A stretch of DNA of 64,000 bases, from positions 744,001-808,000 of the forward strand of contig JAAKBF010000024.1 in NCBI GenBank assembly GCA_012656075.1. The letters run 5' to 3'. Both the position numbers and the translations under genes were made by a program. The notes below the pieces were generated by a model that saw only the letters and a list, made by a program, of their open reading frames with translations, had not been told where the DNA came from and did no database searches. Position 1 is the stretch's first letter; every line of letters starts with the position of its first letter. Source of the stretch: Phytophthora hibernalis (Eukaryota > Oomycota > Peronosporomycetes > Peronosporales > Peronosporaceae). Positions 31,765-42,325 of this stretch are shown here, piece by piece.

Positions 31765-33928
31765 TACACCGTTCACCCCAAACTTGTTTTGAAAACCGTC
31801 CTTCTCAAAACCTACTTGCCAACACTCAGAGTAAAATACACCATGTAACCGCCTTGTTGAGTTCTCTATCAGAATCCGGACTTTTCTTGATTTAAGGAAA
31901 AAGTGACAAATATTTTTTAAATCCTGTGGAATGATTATTGTACTCTTCATAAGTCGTGACACCAAGTTTTAGTCACTCAAAGAAGTGCCTCCCACTGCGA
32001 AAACCTATATCGATAGTTAGATTTATAGGGTTTTCGCGGCCGCTGAACCCGAAAATGAGGTCCGTTTTAGCTAACTTGCAACGGTTTTGGCGTTACAAGC
32101 CTTTAAAAAGATGTTTCCAGCTGCATCAACAAGCTCGTCGGAAAGCATGTCCCTGTTTTGCAGAAGTCAAGGTGTATTATGGTCAATATAGCTAATCAGA
32201 TGGTTCACATGGGAAATACGAGATGGAATTAGCCTGTTGGATTTATAAAAGGCATTTTCGTTCTCCTGAACATGCTGCTCCACCTTGATCCACTGATCAT
32301 CACAGTCTGCCAGACCGTTTAGCACTTTTGAGACGACATCCTTCTCATTCTTGGGCGGGCCTCGGGCGATTCGGCCCTTCACGGTACCCCATATGAGCTC
32401 GATCGGCTGCAGAGTGGGGTGGTACGGTGGTGTGAAGTACACGAGGTGGCCGTAGGTTGTTGCAATCTTGGTCTCTTGATCGCTTTTGGGGGGACGATAG
32501 AGCTCCACAAACGGAATCAAAGTGGCAATCGTAGTTTTAGCGTTAAACATCATGCCAGCTAGAAGAACAAGAGCGAAAAAGTTAAAATCAGTAAGAAACA
32601 AAGTTGAATCAAAACTAAACCGTTCTTACCGTTCTTGCGTAGCCATTCTTGAATATCCGCCTTCAGCCACCCCGATTTTCGAGAACTAGGATTGATTTCA
32701 CGCTTGTGGTAAGATGCACCAGCTAAATAGATGTTGCATCAACCAAACTTGCCCAGCGTAATGCATAGTTGCTCGAACCAGCGCTCAAACTGGGCGGCAT
32801 CAAAATTGCCGCGGTACTCGTCGTCGCCTTCCTTTCGCTTAAGGGTTGAATTCTACACTTTAATGGAACCTTCGACAAAGCCACCCGTCATCACTGCACC
32901 CTTGCTTTTTATTATCCCTGCTGCATGCGCTGTGTACACATAAGTAGAATCACAGTTGGTAAAATAAACAAAGTTTCAATACCAATATTCGTACCGTTCA
33001 CCACGACCGGTTTTACCGCATCGAATCTTGTCTGCCGTCAACCACGTAATGCCTATGACGTGGTTGACGTTGCATAACGACTCTTAAGTTAGACCTCCGG
33101 GCGCGCTTGGACCCCGCATAGGCCCCCGAACCGGGCGGCGATTAGCGATCTTCTTCTCCACATAGGAGCACCTGAAGGCGACGTTGCCTGGCGACTCGGG
33201 GTAGATATGGCGCTTATCGCCCTTGCGATGGTGAAGACCGAGATCGTGGAACGCCCGTGTTATGGTGGGGAGGACGAGGCAAACGCCACAGACGCCTGCC
33301 ACCTCGTCACAGATAATTTGAGCTGTAATCGGCCGTCCAGCTATATTTTGTGCCGCCACAAAGCTTCGAATAGCAGGCGCAATTGCATCAAGATCGTATG
33401 GGTTGGGCCTTCCTCGGCTGCTTGGGGTAGGCTGTTCGAACACCGAAATATTAATAGTTACAAGTTTTGATATATAACTGTTAAATTGTTGATGATGCAA
33501 TATTTATCTCAAACGCGGCGACATCACAAGCCCTGTAGTGCGCCATTTCGCGCGCTACCGTCTCAGGGAGCAGAAACGACACTCAGCAACGAGTTCCATC
33601 GTTCGCTTTACGCTGAATAGGCCTTGTTCTTTCTGTAGATTGAAAAAGCGCAACTCCTATCCATCATCTGCTTCTCTGCGGGGCTGAGCTCGTGTTGCTG
33701 GCTCGGCGTTTTTCGCACTGATCTACGGACTAGAACGAAAAAGAGGTTGAACTGTGTTACGGAGACTATCCATTATCCAAGGCAGTTCCACACGTTAGTA
33801 TAAGTGCGATATTCACGCCGCTACGGTTCAAAACGTGACCGGTTAAAATAACTGGTGTCACGACTGATGAAGAGTACAAGATGTGCATGACTATTTACGT
33901 CACACGACTAATTAGGGTGAACGGTGTA
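31765..33928 (-). mobile_element. Tc1/mariner-type transposon, degenerate
   Basis: A 2.16-kb element bounded by TA at 31765-31766 and 33927-33928. The terminal repeats are CACCGTTCACCC on the left and its complement on the right (12 bp perfect, then diverging). The right end also matches the MITE at 21778-22051 beyond this core. It carries a broken transposase on the minus strand (32167-33500). About 400 bp at each side of the gene is non-coding. Confidence 0.8.
32167..33500 (-). pseudogene. Tc1/mariner transposase with intron, broken
   Basis: The N-terminal part (33084-33500) carries a helix-turn-helix-like segment (PAIRSFVAAQNIAGRPITAQ, GLHHRKGDKRHIYPESPGNV). Then come NVNHVIGITWLTADKIRCGK (near 33040) and NIYLAGASYHKREINPSSRK (near 32720), where family members have Asp in place of the Ala before GASYHK. 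The C-terminal part (32167-32559) reads YFTPPYHPTLQPIELIWGTV, giving the third acidic residue. A GT-AG intron fits at 32559-32629 (GTAAGA...CTAG). Frameshifts and a stop near 32855 separate the blocks. Loss of the second catalytic Asp means this copy cannot transpose by itself. Confidence 0.75.
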
Positions 33929-34250
33929 ACAATGGCAAAGTGCCAACCGAAACGTTCTCAGTTGCTCGAGGTGACTCACGATTCTCATGAAAGCTACCCA
34001 TGACTGTGTAAATCTTACAGTTATGCCGCGAAACGCCTCCGAAGCATGTTATGTTGTCTTCAATGCAACCGGGCCGACTCTGTGGGAGCCACAAAACGGT
34101 CGATCTCCGGCGTGCGAAACGCGCCAGCCGCATAAACGATTGATGTGGGGCAGGTTCGTAGCAGTAACCCATTGACGCACTGTCTCGTACCAGGGAGGTA
34201 AGCTTTCATTTATTCAAGTTTCTTTTATGCTTGTATACTCTACATGTGTA
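33929..34250. other. Spacer between two transposons
   Basis: A 322-bp stretch with two short overlapping frames on opposite strands (33912-34175) and no recognisable domain. Confidence 0.5.
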
Positions 34251-35796
34251 CACCATTTACCAGGCAGGCTGGGCGTTTTCACAAGCAAAGCGGTCAATAG
34301 AGGTTTTATAAATTAACCTAAAATAAGGTTTTACAGCCAAAGCGGGTTGGCGCTAGATTTTTCCAACCAAATTGGTTTGTTAGCGGGAAGCAGCGCCAGC
34401 CACTCGATACTGGCGAAGCAGCCCGTGGTCTCCATGCCGACACTCCTTCATTTGCGTTTTCGCCTCCTCCCCAAGCCTCCCCAAACACCCCTCGAACAAT
34501 GTCCCCGCCGCCCACGCCAGCGACTCTCCAGACACCACCCCTCGTATCGCGTGAAGCCAAGCAGTTCGAGCGCAACAGCGCGAAGAAGCGCGTACTTGAC
34601 GCTTTTTGGCTGGCCAAGATTGGCTAGCCATCGCAGCTAGCAATGCTGTCTCCGTCACCACTGCCCGGCGCATCGCAGCTAAGGGCAGCATCGAGCAGCA
34701 GCCGCGTGGCGGCGTGCGGACTGCGTGTGTGAAGATGACGGTCGAGGTCATGTCCAAGCTCGAGGAGTACCTGGACGAGCAGGCGGATATGACAATGGCC
34801 GTCATGAAGGACAGGTTGCTGAGCGACTTGTCGGTGGACGTGAGCATCACCTCCATCCACCGCGCTCTGCACGGTATGCTGTACACCGTCAAGGGACTTC
34901 GAATTGAGAAGGCCGCCATGAACAATGCCGTGAACAAAGAGAAGCGAATGGAGTTTGCGAAAGCGTTAAACGCGCACGTGGCGGCAGGGGACATGATCGT
35001 CTACCACGACGAAACCAACTTCAACATCTACCTGTCGCGCAACCAAGGCTGGGCTCGTGTCGGGGAGCGTGCAGTCGTCACCCTGCCGTCGTCAAAAGGC
35101 AAGAATCTTCACGTCCAGTGTGGTGTGTCGCCAGGCGACGGGCTAGTATTGCTGCGTACGCACGACGGCTCCATTCACATGGAGGAGAATGCGCGCTTCG
35201 TCGCGGACCTGTTCGTGGCTGCGCTCAACAGCGACGAGTACAAGGAGTGCTGCGTGCGCAAGAAAGTTGTCGTAGTTACCGACAACGCCCCCGCTCACAG
35301 TCAGGTCGAGACGCTGGCTCGCTCGCAGCTTGTCGCGGATGGCATTGTCAACAGCAACAAGCTGGTCATCCTACGGCTAGCACCGTACAGCCCGATGTGC
35401 AATGCAATTGAGGGCTGCTTCAGCGTGTTGAAGGCGCACATGAAGGTGCATCTTGCAACTAAGCGGCGTGAGTTGCTTTTACGAGGCCAGTATAACTCGC
35501 TGGCAGCGAACAGAATGGCACTCATGAAGGAGGCCGTAGAAAGCAACAAGGAAGTCCTAACGCAGCGATTGGTCTGGCGTATGGAGCGACACTGCTTCAA
35601 AAGTATTTTTCTTGCCGAGCGTGGGGAAGACATGGAGCTAGGAAAGTGGTCTTGATAGAAACCACTTTGCGTGGGAAAAATATATCAGAAACCCACTTTG
35701 CCTGACAAGCGGCCTTTTTTGTTGAATTATTAAGTTGCACAAGCAGGCCAAATCCGTTTTGCTTGTGAAAACGCCCAGCCTGCCTGGTAAATGGTG
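34251..35796 (+). mobile_element. 1.5-kb DDE transposon with 43-bp terminal inverted repeats
   Basis: Left repeat 34251-34293 and right repeat 35754-35796 begin CACCATTTACCAGGCAGGCT and match with about one mismatch over 43 bp. One transposase gene fills the middle (34499-35655). The left flank is TA (34249-34250) but the right flank is AA, so a TA target duplication is not confirmed. High similarity of the ends and a nearly open gene suggest recent activity. Confidence 0.88.
34499..35655 (+). CDS. Tc1/mariner-like DDE transposase, one frameshift near the N-terminus
   Basis: ATG 34499 (MSPPPTPATLQTPPLVSREA) opens a frame that reads EAKQFERNSAKKRVLDAF. At the T run 34602-34606 one base is missing, and the next frame runs LAGQDWLAIAASNAVSVTTA (helix-turn-helix) to 35655. 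DDE residues are visible: Asp in MIVYHDETNFNIYL, Asp in VVVVTDNAPAHSQ, Glu in LAPYSPMCNAIEGCFSVLKA. Forty-two residues separate the second Asp from the Glu, longer than the 34-39 usual for Tc1/mariner. Total length about 385 residues. It cuts and pastes the element defined by the 43-bp repeats. Only one run-length lesion separates it from a full enzyme. Confidence 0.85.
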
Positions 35797-35799
35797 AAG

Positions 35800-36290
35800 T
35801 GTGTGCTCTCGACTCGCTTGGATCAGGCAATGAGGCTAACAAGTTCCCGTGTATCAGCACGAGTCATCTCTGTGCGCTTTCGTTTCAGCGCCTTTCTTTT
35901 TCCCTTCCCAATTATCTTGTAATAAGCTTACGTAGTTTTCTACATACAGAGCTCCCCGACAAAGGGAGAAAGGTGGGACCAATAAAGTCTTCCAGATTAA
36001 AAGATTCGCAAACGTATTTGCATCGCGGTAGAGCACGGCTTTATGACAAATGTAGTGGGTAAATAACTGATTACGATTGAGAATTTTGTACCGACTTCCC
36101 CGGCAAAGGGAGAGCCGCAATCAGTTATTTACCTTGCAAAATTAGTACATTTGGAGCAAAACCTTGCTCAACCACCATATTTACAAATATTTTAACCTTG
36201 CAGCCTTTATTGGTCCCCCTTTTTGTTGTTTAATTATAAGACTTAGGTGTATTGTGTCGCTTACTCGTTGGAATTCGACTCTAACACCCC
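35800..36290. other. Intergenic, short inverted repeats
   Basis: No gene. A piece around 35950-36060 and 36090-36145 shows short complementary words (CCCCGACAAAGGGAGA / CCCCGGCAAAGGGAGA as direct repeats, GTAAATAACTGATTACG opposite AATCAGTTATTTACC as inverted), suggesting a further small mobile or fold-back relic. Confidence 0.4.
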
Positions 36291-36296
36291 CAACCG

Positions 36297-37581
36297 TTAA
36301 TACTTTCCGGCCGAGTCATGCAACTTTCTCCTTTCCTGTTGCTTCCGTTCTCCTACCGCCCCTCTCTCCGTCGTGCTACCCACAACTTCTCTTCCTTCTC
36401 TGCATCTCTGGCCATCTCCTCCAATCCGCCCATCTACCCCTTGTCTGATCTCGTGCCTGTGGTGGACATCCTGCATGCTCACCATGTGACTGGATTTGGT
36501 GTTCATAGCTACATTCGCTAACCAATCCGAAGTTTTGTTGTGCGCACGGTAGTGATGATTCCACATCGTCACCTGACATATATCTACCAATTTCCTCGCG
36601 ATCCTGTACCAGTGCTGCATAGCTTGGGTTTTGTTGTCTTGCACTCCTTCATCATCTGGACGATCATGACACTGTCGCCGATCACATGCAAGACGTATCA
36701 CTTGCATTTAACTGATTTTCAAAGTAGTCTGCAACCTCACAAATTCAGCGACATTGCTGGTAATTGACTTGTGTCCGAGGGCTGTGGCCGCCGCCCAGGA
36801 GACATCCTCTCGACTGATTTCGTGGTGGAGAGTCACAATTACACTTTCACTTCCTCCGGGTCCCGGATTTCCTCGTGAACCACCATAGAAGTATCCCAAT
36901 CGCTCTACACACACCCTGCTTTGTGTCCGACCGCCTTGTTTTCGAGCCTTTTCCGCTATGTCCATTCGCACTTTGGACTTTGTCGTAAGCGGATAGACTT
37001 ATTACGTTTCTGTTGATCGCCTCCATTGTCATGCCTTCATGTTGCGACACCGCTTCTTCTATCGACGGTTACTGCCTTCTACCGGGGAACATCCTTTTCA
37101 CATTCCAGATCCAGATAGCTGCCACGGTTGTTGTGCACCCAATAGTCCATAGATCCTGCACTAATGTCTGAGCTTGATCCCAGGTCCCGTCATCTTTCGT
37201 AGTTGCCCACTCGACTAACCACGTCGGTAGCGTCTGTTGTTTGAGGTCTGTCACTGCTTGATGCCTCCTTCTTCGACGGCCTGCTGTGCTGTTGTCCACT
37301 GATTCCCAGAACCGCAGCAAATTCTCCCATAATCCCTCAGCCGCGTGACACTCCCAGACTAGGTGAGCTGTCCCTGTTTTCTCTTTCTCACCACACACCA
37401 TGCAAACGTAGTTGCTCCGTGCCTTGTTCCAAAATCTTACTCGATCGTGATTTAATCTGCCCAAGTTTTGTAGTTGATATGCTGGTACCCCTGCATCTTC
37501 TGCATTCTTCTCCATGTAAGGCTTAGTAATGCCGTCCCAGTCGGGCACTGGCCTCACGAAACTGGGAGGGCGGGCGCTCAC
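36297..37581 (-). pseudogene. 3' end of a LINE (non-LTR) retrotransposon: zf-RVT and RNase H
   Basis: On the minus strand, 37069-37581 reads YQLQNLGRLNHDRVRFWNKA, then CMVCGEKEKTGTAHLVWEC, the zinc-binding C-terminal segment of LINE reverse transcriptases (C-x2-C...H-x4-C). Further on, GYFYGGSRGNPGPGG and WAAATALGHKSITSNVAEFV (about 36890-36740) and HVIGDSVMIVQMM, HHYRAHNKTSDWLANVAMNT (about 36690-36450) form an RNase H domain. The first catalytic Asp of the YFDGGSRGNPGPGG motif is Tyr here, and several shifts occur. The reverse transcriptase core and the endonuclease are absent, as in 5'-truncated or decayed LINEs. Confidence 0.75.
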
Positions 37582-37997
37582 AATTAGGTGCGTCCACGCA
37601 GACCTTTAGGGGGCGGCGGGTGGATCGCGCAAGGCTGCCGGGCCACGCCGGATCCACAGCTGCCGGCTGATAAAGAGTCCACCGGCAGACGGACATGAGA
37701 GATCGTTAGCAGTAGAATCATAACTAAATGAATTCAATTTACCTCACTGAGAAACGAAACGAAACAGAGGCCCCGCGGGCTACCATCTCCCCGACCCCAG
37801 CACCGCCGTCTAGCCTCCAGCCTCCTACTGGTTCATCACGGCCCGAAAGGCCACCACCTCCCCGGAGCCACCACCGCCGTCCAGCTTCCTTCTGTTTCGC
37901 CCTGGCCTTCCAATTTGTTTCTGTCTTTATTCTCCCTGTGTTCTTCACACACTTACATTACTGTAAAACGTAAGTCGTCATTTTGGGAGTATGTCTG

Positions 37998-38068
37998 AAC
38001 GTTCGAACTTGAGCCGAGATGTCCGAGCCCGCACGGTATCGATCAGGTCAACGCTCTACCAGACACAA
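37998..38068 (-). other. tRNA-like (possibly SINE) stretch with A-box- and B-box-like words
   Basis: On the minus strand the stretch reads TGGTAGAGCGTTGACC (A-box-like, near 38050) and about 40 bases later CAAGTTCGAACG (B-box-like, near 38003). Spacing suits an RNA polymerase III promoter. Acceptor and D stems do not form convincingly, so it is not called a tRNA gene; a tRNA-derived SINE relic is possible. Confidence 0.25.
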
Positions 38069-38591
38069 GACTTTTTCTAAGTAAATGTATAAAAGGTAAG
38101 AGGTTTTATCACCAACGGACGTCTACCAGAGTTGCATATGCCGCATCGGTTTGAAGCCAGGTCCCCGGTGTCCAGGGACTCCGTGTCATCGCTGTCGCGG
38201 TCCGGAGAAGTCGTCATGACCTGCGATACACAGGACAACACAAGGCGAGACGGTAAGCAGGCTAACGATAAGCCGGGTTCTGCCGCGATGCACTCACCTG
38301 GGGAGTGTGCGCACGCGCCAGCGGGACGGATGTGGAGAAGCGGCCTGTCGGAGGGTGGTGCAACGCGGAATGCCGACGTAAAAGTGGAGTGCCGGAGAGT
38401 GACGAAGTCCGACTGACCGTTTGATGGATGTCGACCCAGAGCGACGGGAAACGGAATTTTCCGCAGGAAAGACGGAGACGGATCAGACAGCGGCCCCGCC
38501 CCGTTTATATGCAACTATGGGACGAGGCCTGCGACACGGGGAACCACGGTCGGAGAAAATGTTTCGCCCCGATCTACAACCCCGACCGACG

Positions 38592-38683
38592 GACCCCGAT
38601 CTGGCAACTCGACGGACCCCGATCTAGCAACTCGGAAGACCCCGATCAAGCAACCCGACTGACCCCGATGTGACAACTGGGTC
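38592..38683. repeat. Four tandem units of about 23 bp
   Basis: Each unit starts GACCCCGAT and ends near CAACTC/CAACCC. Units begin at about 38592, 38615, 38638 and 38661 and diverge by a few bases. Confidence 0.75.
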
Positions 38684-39944
38684 ACGTGATCAGGGTAAGT
38701 CAGGACAACGATGATGGGTAAGCACGGCGGGAAGTGATAGGAAGAAAGCCAGAAGGCCAACGAGTGGCGAGAAAGGCATTGATAGGATAGGACAACAGAA
38801 GGCTCAGTCCCGAATTCTCTTTGTGATACGCAAGTGGATTTCCTTCGTCCCAAGAGCCAGCAGCCTCGACCGAGAAGAGCCCCAGGATAACCGACCCCGT
38901 CGTCCGCTGCTGAATCGGTGTACTCAACCCCCAATATCTCGTGCCCAATAGGAGGGACACGTTAAACGATACCGTCCAGGCGTTGCTGATAACCCGACGC
39001 CGAAGACGAAGAACGCACTGGCCCGATAACGCCGTGCACAACCGAGGAAACGCCGGCCCGATAACGCCGCACGCCCAAGGTCAAAGTGGAGAGGACGTCG
39101 TCATACACGAGTGAGACGTCAAAGTAAGAGCGACGCAGAGCGAGGAGAATCCGCGCTGCGCCTGAGGAGCACGCTTCAAGGTTCCTAACCACTTAGATCA
39201 CACCCCACCCAGAGATACGCTACTCAAACAACCGGGAATTTGCCCGACGTTAGCGCGAAGTGTTTGTGCGAGGACGACTTGGCAGATTCCTGCTAAGGCG
39301 CTACTCCACAATATCGTCGCATTTCTTTTCAAATTGGTCCCGGAAAAATATTCCTTTTCAACGCAACAACTTTCGCCAGTGTAGCCACACGACAAGTAGC
39401 ATGGGGTGCGAGAAAATGCCATTCGACGCCCGCTTGCTACAAGTAAGACGTATGACGCATCTTAGCGATGCTAGTTGAAGCTCCGGCTAAACGCCCGAAA
39501 AATAACAATGAGCACGGAAAAGCGCAACACTTCTGTCTGCTTCCAACATGTACGACGCACTGAGTATCTCCGCGATGCTCCTAGTATCCACCAATTTGTT
39601 CTAACGGCTTCCCGCAACTACCATCATCACAAGTAGCTAGAACCCGCAATCGGACATGCGCACGCATGCGCCCATCCAACCGGCTCACAGTTCAAACATT
39701 GCACGAATAACCGGCGAATCATCATTACTGGAGATACTGCATCTATGGATTGCAAAAACTAAGCGTCGGTAACGATGTCCAAAACTCCATTCACCGAATA
39801 AATACTTTATTTCTGACAATTTATGGTTCCTTGGCCGCTCTTCAAACGCAATTTACGTTCATGCGTCCGCAACCAACTGTAAAGCACCCCAACGTTCTTC
39901 TCGTCTCAGCTATATGTCTTGCCCGCCGATTGTCTTCAATTCAG

Positions 39945-40430
39945 ACGATGCACGCGTCAGCAGAAGTTATACATGCATCCATCTTCAACATGCGGCCGCA
40001 GCACCTTAACCTCGCAAATCTCCCCACAGAAGGCAGCAAGTGCCAGAAAGCACCCATCAACTGTTTTTCACCTGTACGCAAAACATCCTTAGCCGCGCGC
40101 CAATGCTCCAAGTGGAGCCGAATGCCTTCTAACGCGATCGGCTGGTTGCAATGATACCATGACCAGTACGCCATGTTTGCCCATCATCGTCAATGCAGAC
40201 GCTTCACATGTAGGACAAAACTACGCATTGCATTCATTCATCAATACCTTCAACATGTAGCAGCAGCACCTTATTAATAACCCCGCAAGCCCCTCCATTG
40301 AAGGTGACGTGTGCCAGAAAGCAGTCGTCAACTGCACTGCACCCGCACGCACAACGCGCTTAGTAGTGCGTCGATGCTTCAAGCAGCGACGGCCACCTTC
40401 TAACTCAATCGACTATCTCCAATCCTTGCC
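39945..40430. repeat. Diverged tandem duplication, about 270-bp period
   Basis: 39945-40150 and 40215-40430 align over most of their length, e.g. CTTCAACATG(C/T) and GTGCCAGAAAGCA(C/G). Both strands keep partly open frames: on plus CQKAPINCFSPVRKTS against CQKAVVNCTAPARTTR; on minus ALEGIRLHLEHWRAAKDVLR against ELEGGRRCLKHRRTTKRVVR. No family is recognised in either reading. Confidence 0.6.
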
Positions 40431-40499
40431 GACAGCAGCGGCTAGTGCCTATGCTCCACAAAATAGACCGCATCATTTCCACCTCCACAGCCCTATCTA

Positions 40500-41040
40500 G
40501 TCCTATTCAACGGGTGAGGTTAGCGTGCTGCACTAGCTTGGCCCGAAGCCGTGTACCTTTCTGTCTTCTAGTTCATCAGCAATAGCAATACTCATCGAAG
40601 CATACTCGTATGCTTTATGCGCTCTCACCACACGCGCAAGGCACATGAGCTTCATCGACAATACCCACAGGTCGAGTAGTGAAGTGCCGTCGTATGCTGA
40701 ACGTCTAATGGACCCGATGGATGTAACCGTTGCCTTGCTACCACAAATGAGTATCTGGTGTGACCTACAGGAATAAAAAATGTAATGTTCAAGCACAACA
40801 TATTATTATCACTAGTACGACTTCCTTTGAAGCACTTACGTCCTCTTCAAGCCGAAGAGCATTGGCCTCTCAGTGTGTTCTCACTGATAGCCCCTATGCA
40901 CACAGACGCTTACCGACACTTACGAAGGAATAAATCCCATGCAGCAATTCGCCCCACAGGCGCATCTCATGGACAGCACATTAAATCAGAGTGTAAAGTA
41001 GCTATCAAGTTAACCCCCGAACAAATAACCATGGCCATGA
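40500..41040. other. Intergenic, nothing recognised
   Basis: Two frames of 87 codons (40533-40796 minus, 40785-41048 plus) have no domain or conserved context. Confidence 0.45.
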
Positions 41041-41044
41041 ACCG

Positions 41045-42028
41045 ATAATTCAGGGTTGAAAGAGGCATAATTGAACGTTATTTCTTGCCCATAGCAATCG
41101 ATGTACTTGCGAACAATCCGAAGGACGTCTCGCCGTTTACATCCCATTTTTCCAACATAGCGTTCGGATTGCAGCTGTGATTCGCAAATCGGGCCATCGA
41201 GCCATTGTTGCAGGCGTCAATAATCTCACCCTCGCCAAGGCGAATACCGTAGTAGTTTCGGTATTACTTCCGCCGTCGTAAGGTACTATGTATACCTTGG
41301 AAAGAGGGGTTTAGCACTTATTGCGGTTGATTTTGTCCGCGATAGGAATCCGCCTCACTGAGAACCTCGCCAGTGTACTCAATAATGAAGTCACCCTGCG
41401 TAATGAAGTCGTCGGCTACCAACATAATGCCCTTATCTTCCAATTTCTCGAGTAAAAGAGCTGCGTACTGTTTCAACTGAATCTGTTGAATTCCGCATTG
41501 GGCACCAGTGTTACAGTAACCCTTCACACATTCAATCTGCATCTGGCCTCCACAAAATTGTTCATCATCGACTGTCACAACAGAGGTAGTGATTCTAGAT
41601 TTCCTTACCGTCCGGTTTTCGCATTCATAAACCCACAAAAGTCCAACAGCACTTTGTGAGCATGAGCAAAAAGGCATTTCATCCTTTCACTGGATGTTAG
41701 GCGTCGAGGATATAGAGAGATAGACAAACATTCAGCTCTTACCTCATCAAGCCTTTTGCGAGCATGAGTGTATATTAGTAGATATTACTGCTAATTGGCT
41801 CGTATTCTGCAGACGCCTGAATAATGGTTCTGGATTCGAAGAGCCGCAGTAAACAATAATGCATCGTTTAGATGCCTGCATTACTATTGTTTTTGGCAAG
41901 CAAGCTCACCTGATTGTGTGTATAAAGTGTCTGATTGAACCGCTCGCGCTCGCGAGGAGTAAAGAACCCATCAAGTGATGTTTGAATAGCCCGCTTCCTG
42001 GTCATCGTCCACTTCTCGCACTCACAAC
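41045..42028 (-). pseudogene. SET-domain lysine methyltransferase gene fragment, frameshifted
   Basis: Exon 41910-42028 follows an intron acceptor (ACGCAG) and reads CECEKWTMTRKRAIQTSL. A GT-AG intron fits at 41684-41909 and keeps phase into DEMPFCSCSQSAVG. Then come CENRT, ECVKGYCNTGAQCGIQQIQL and KGIMLVADDFITQGDFIIEY-TGEV, a pre-SET/AWS part followed by the first SET block. After a break near 41300 the remaining SET core is readable: YYGIRLGEGEIIDACNNGSM, ARFANHSCNPNA, KWDVNG, and after a one-base loss near 41085 GQEITFNYASF. Such enzymes methylate histone lysines. NHSCNPN (cofactor-binding core) and the final Tyr motif are present, but two breaks prevent a full protein as given, and the 5' exons are not identified. 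Confidence 0.7.
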
Positions 42029-42325
42029 CTGCGTAGATCCGAGAAAAATAAAAATGACGACGAAATCGTAGATAGCCCCAAGGTATGTAGGAAACGAAAG
42101 CAACGCCGTCTACTTAAGGTTTTTCGCCTTCGGTTTTCTAGGCTACAATACGTGTACTACAACACAATCGACACAATTCGTGCAGCACAATACAGTGAAC
42201 GGCTACAATAGTTTGTTTTACACGCTACTACATGTATCTGGGTCGTTAAGAAAAGATAATTGACACCTAACATCCAAACCTAAAGCTTGTACAACGCAAC
42301 TCGGCTAACTCCCTTTCACTCACAA

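Larger units (their letters stand above)
37600..39740. other. GC-rich region without recognised gene
   Basis: Mostly GC-rich, proline- or arginine-biased open frames on both strands, with none matching a known family. It includes a tRNA-like stretch (about 37998-38068) and a tandem repeat (38592-38683). The base composition differs from the flanking AT-rich DNA. It could be an LTR or other transposon relic, but no coding domain supports that. Confidence 0.4.

Noticed and set aside
37728..37973. Proline-rich 81-codon frame
   Set aside because: Low-complexity composition in GC-rich DNA with an equally long frame on the opposite strand.
37998..38068. tRNA gene
   Set aside because: A- and B-box-like words are present but acceptor and D stems do not pair; kept only as a weak tRNA-like stretch.
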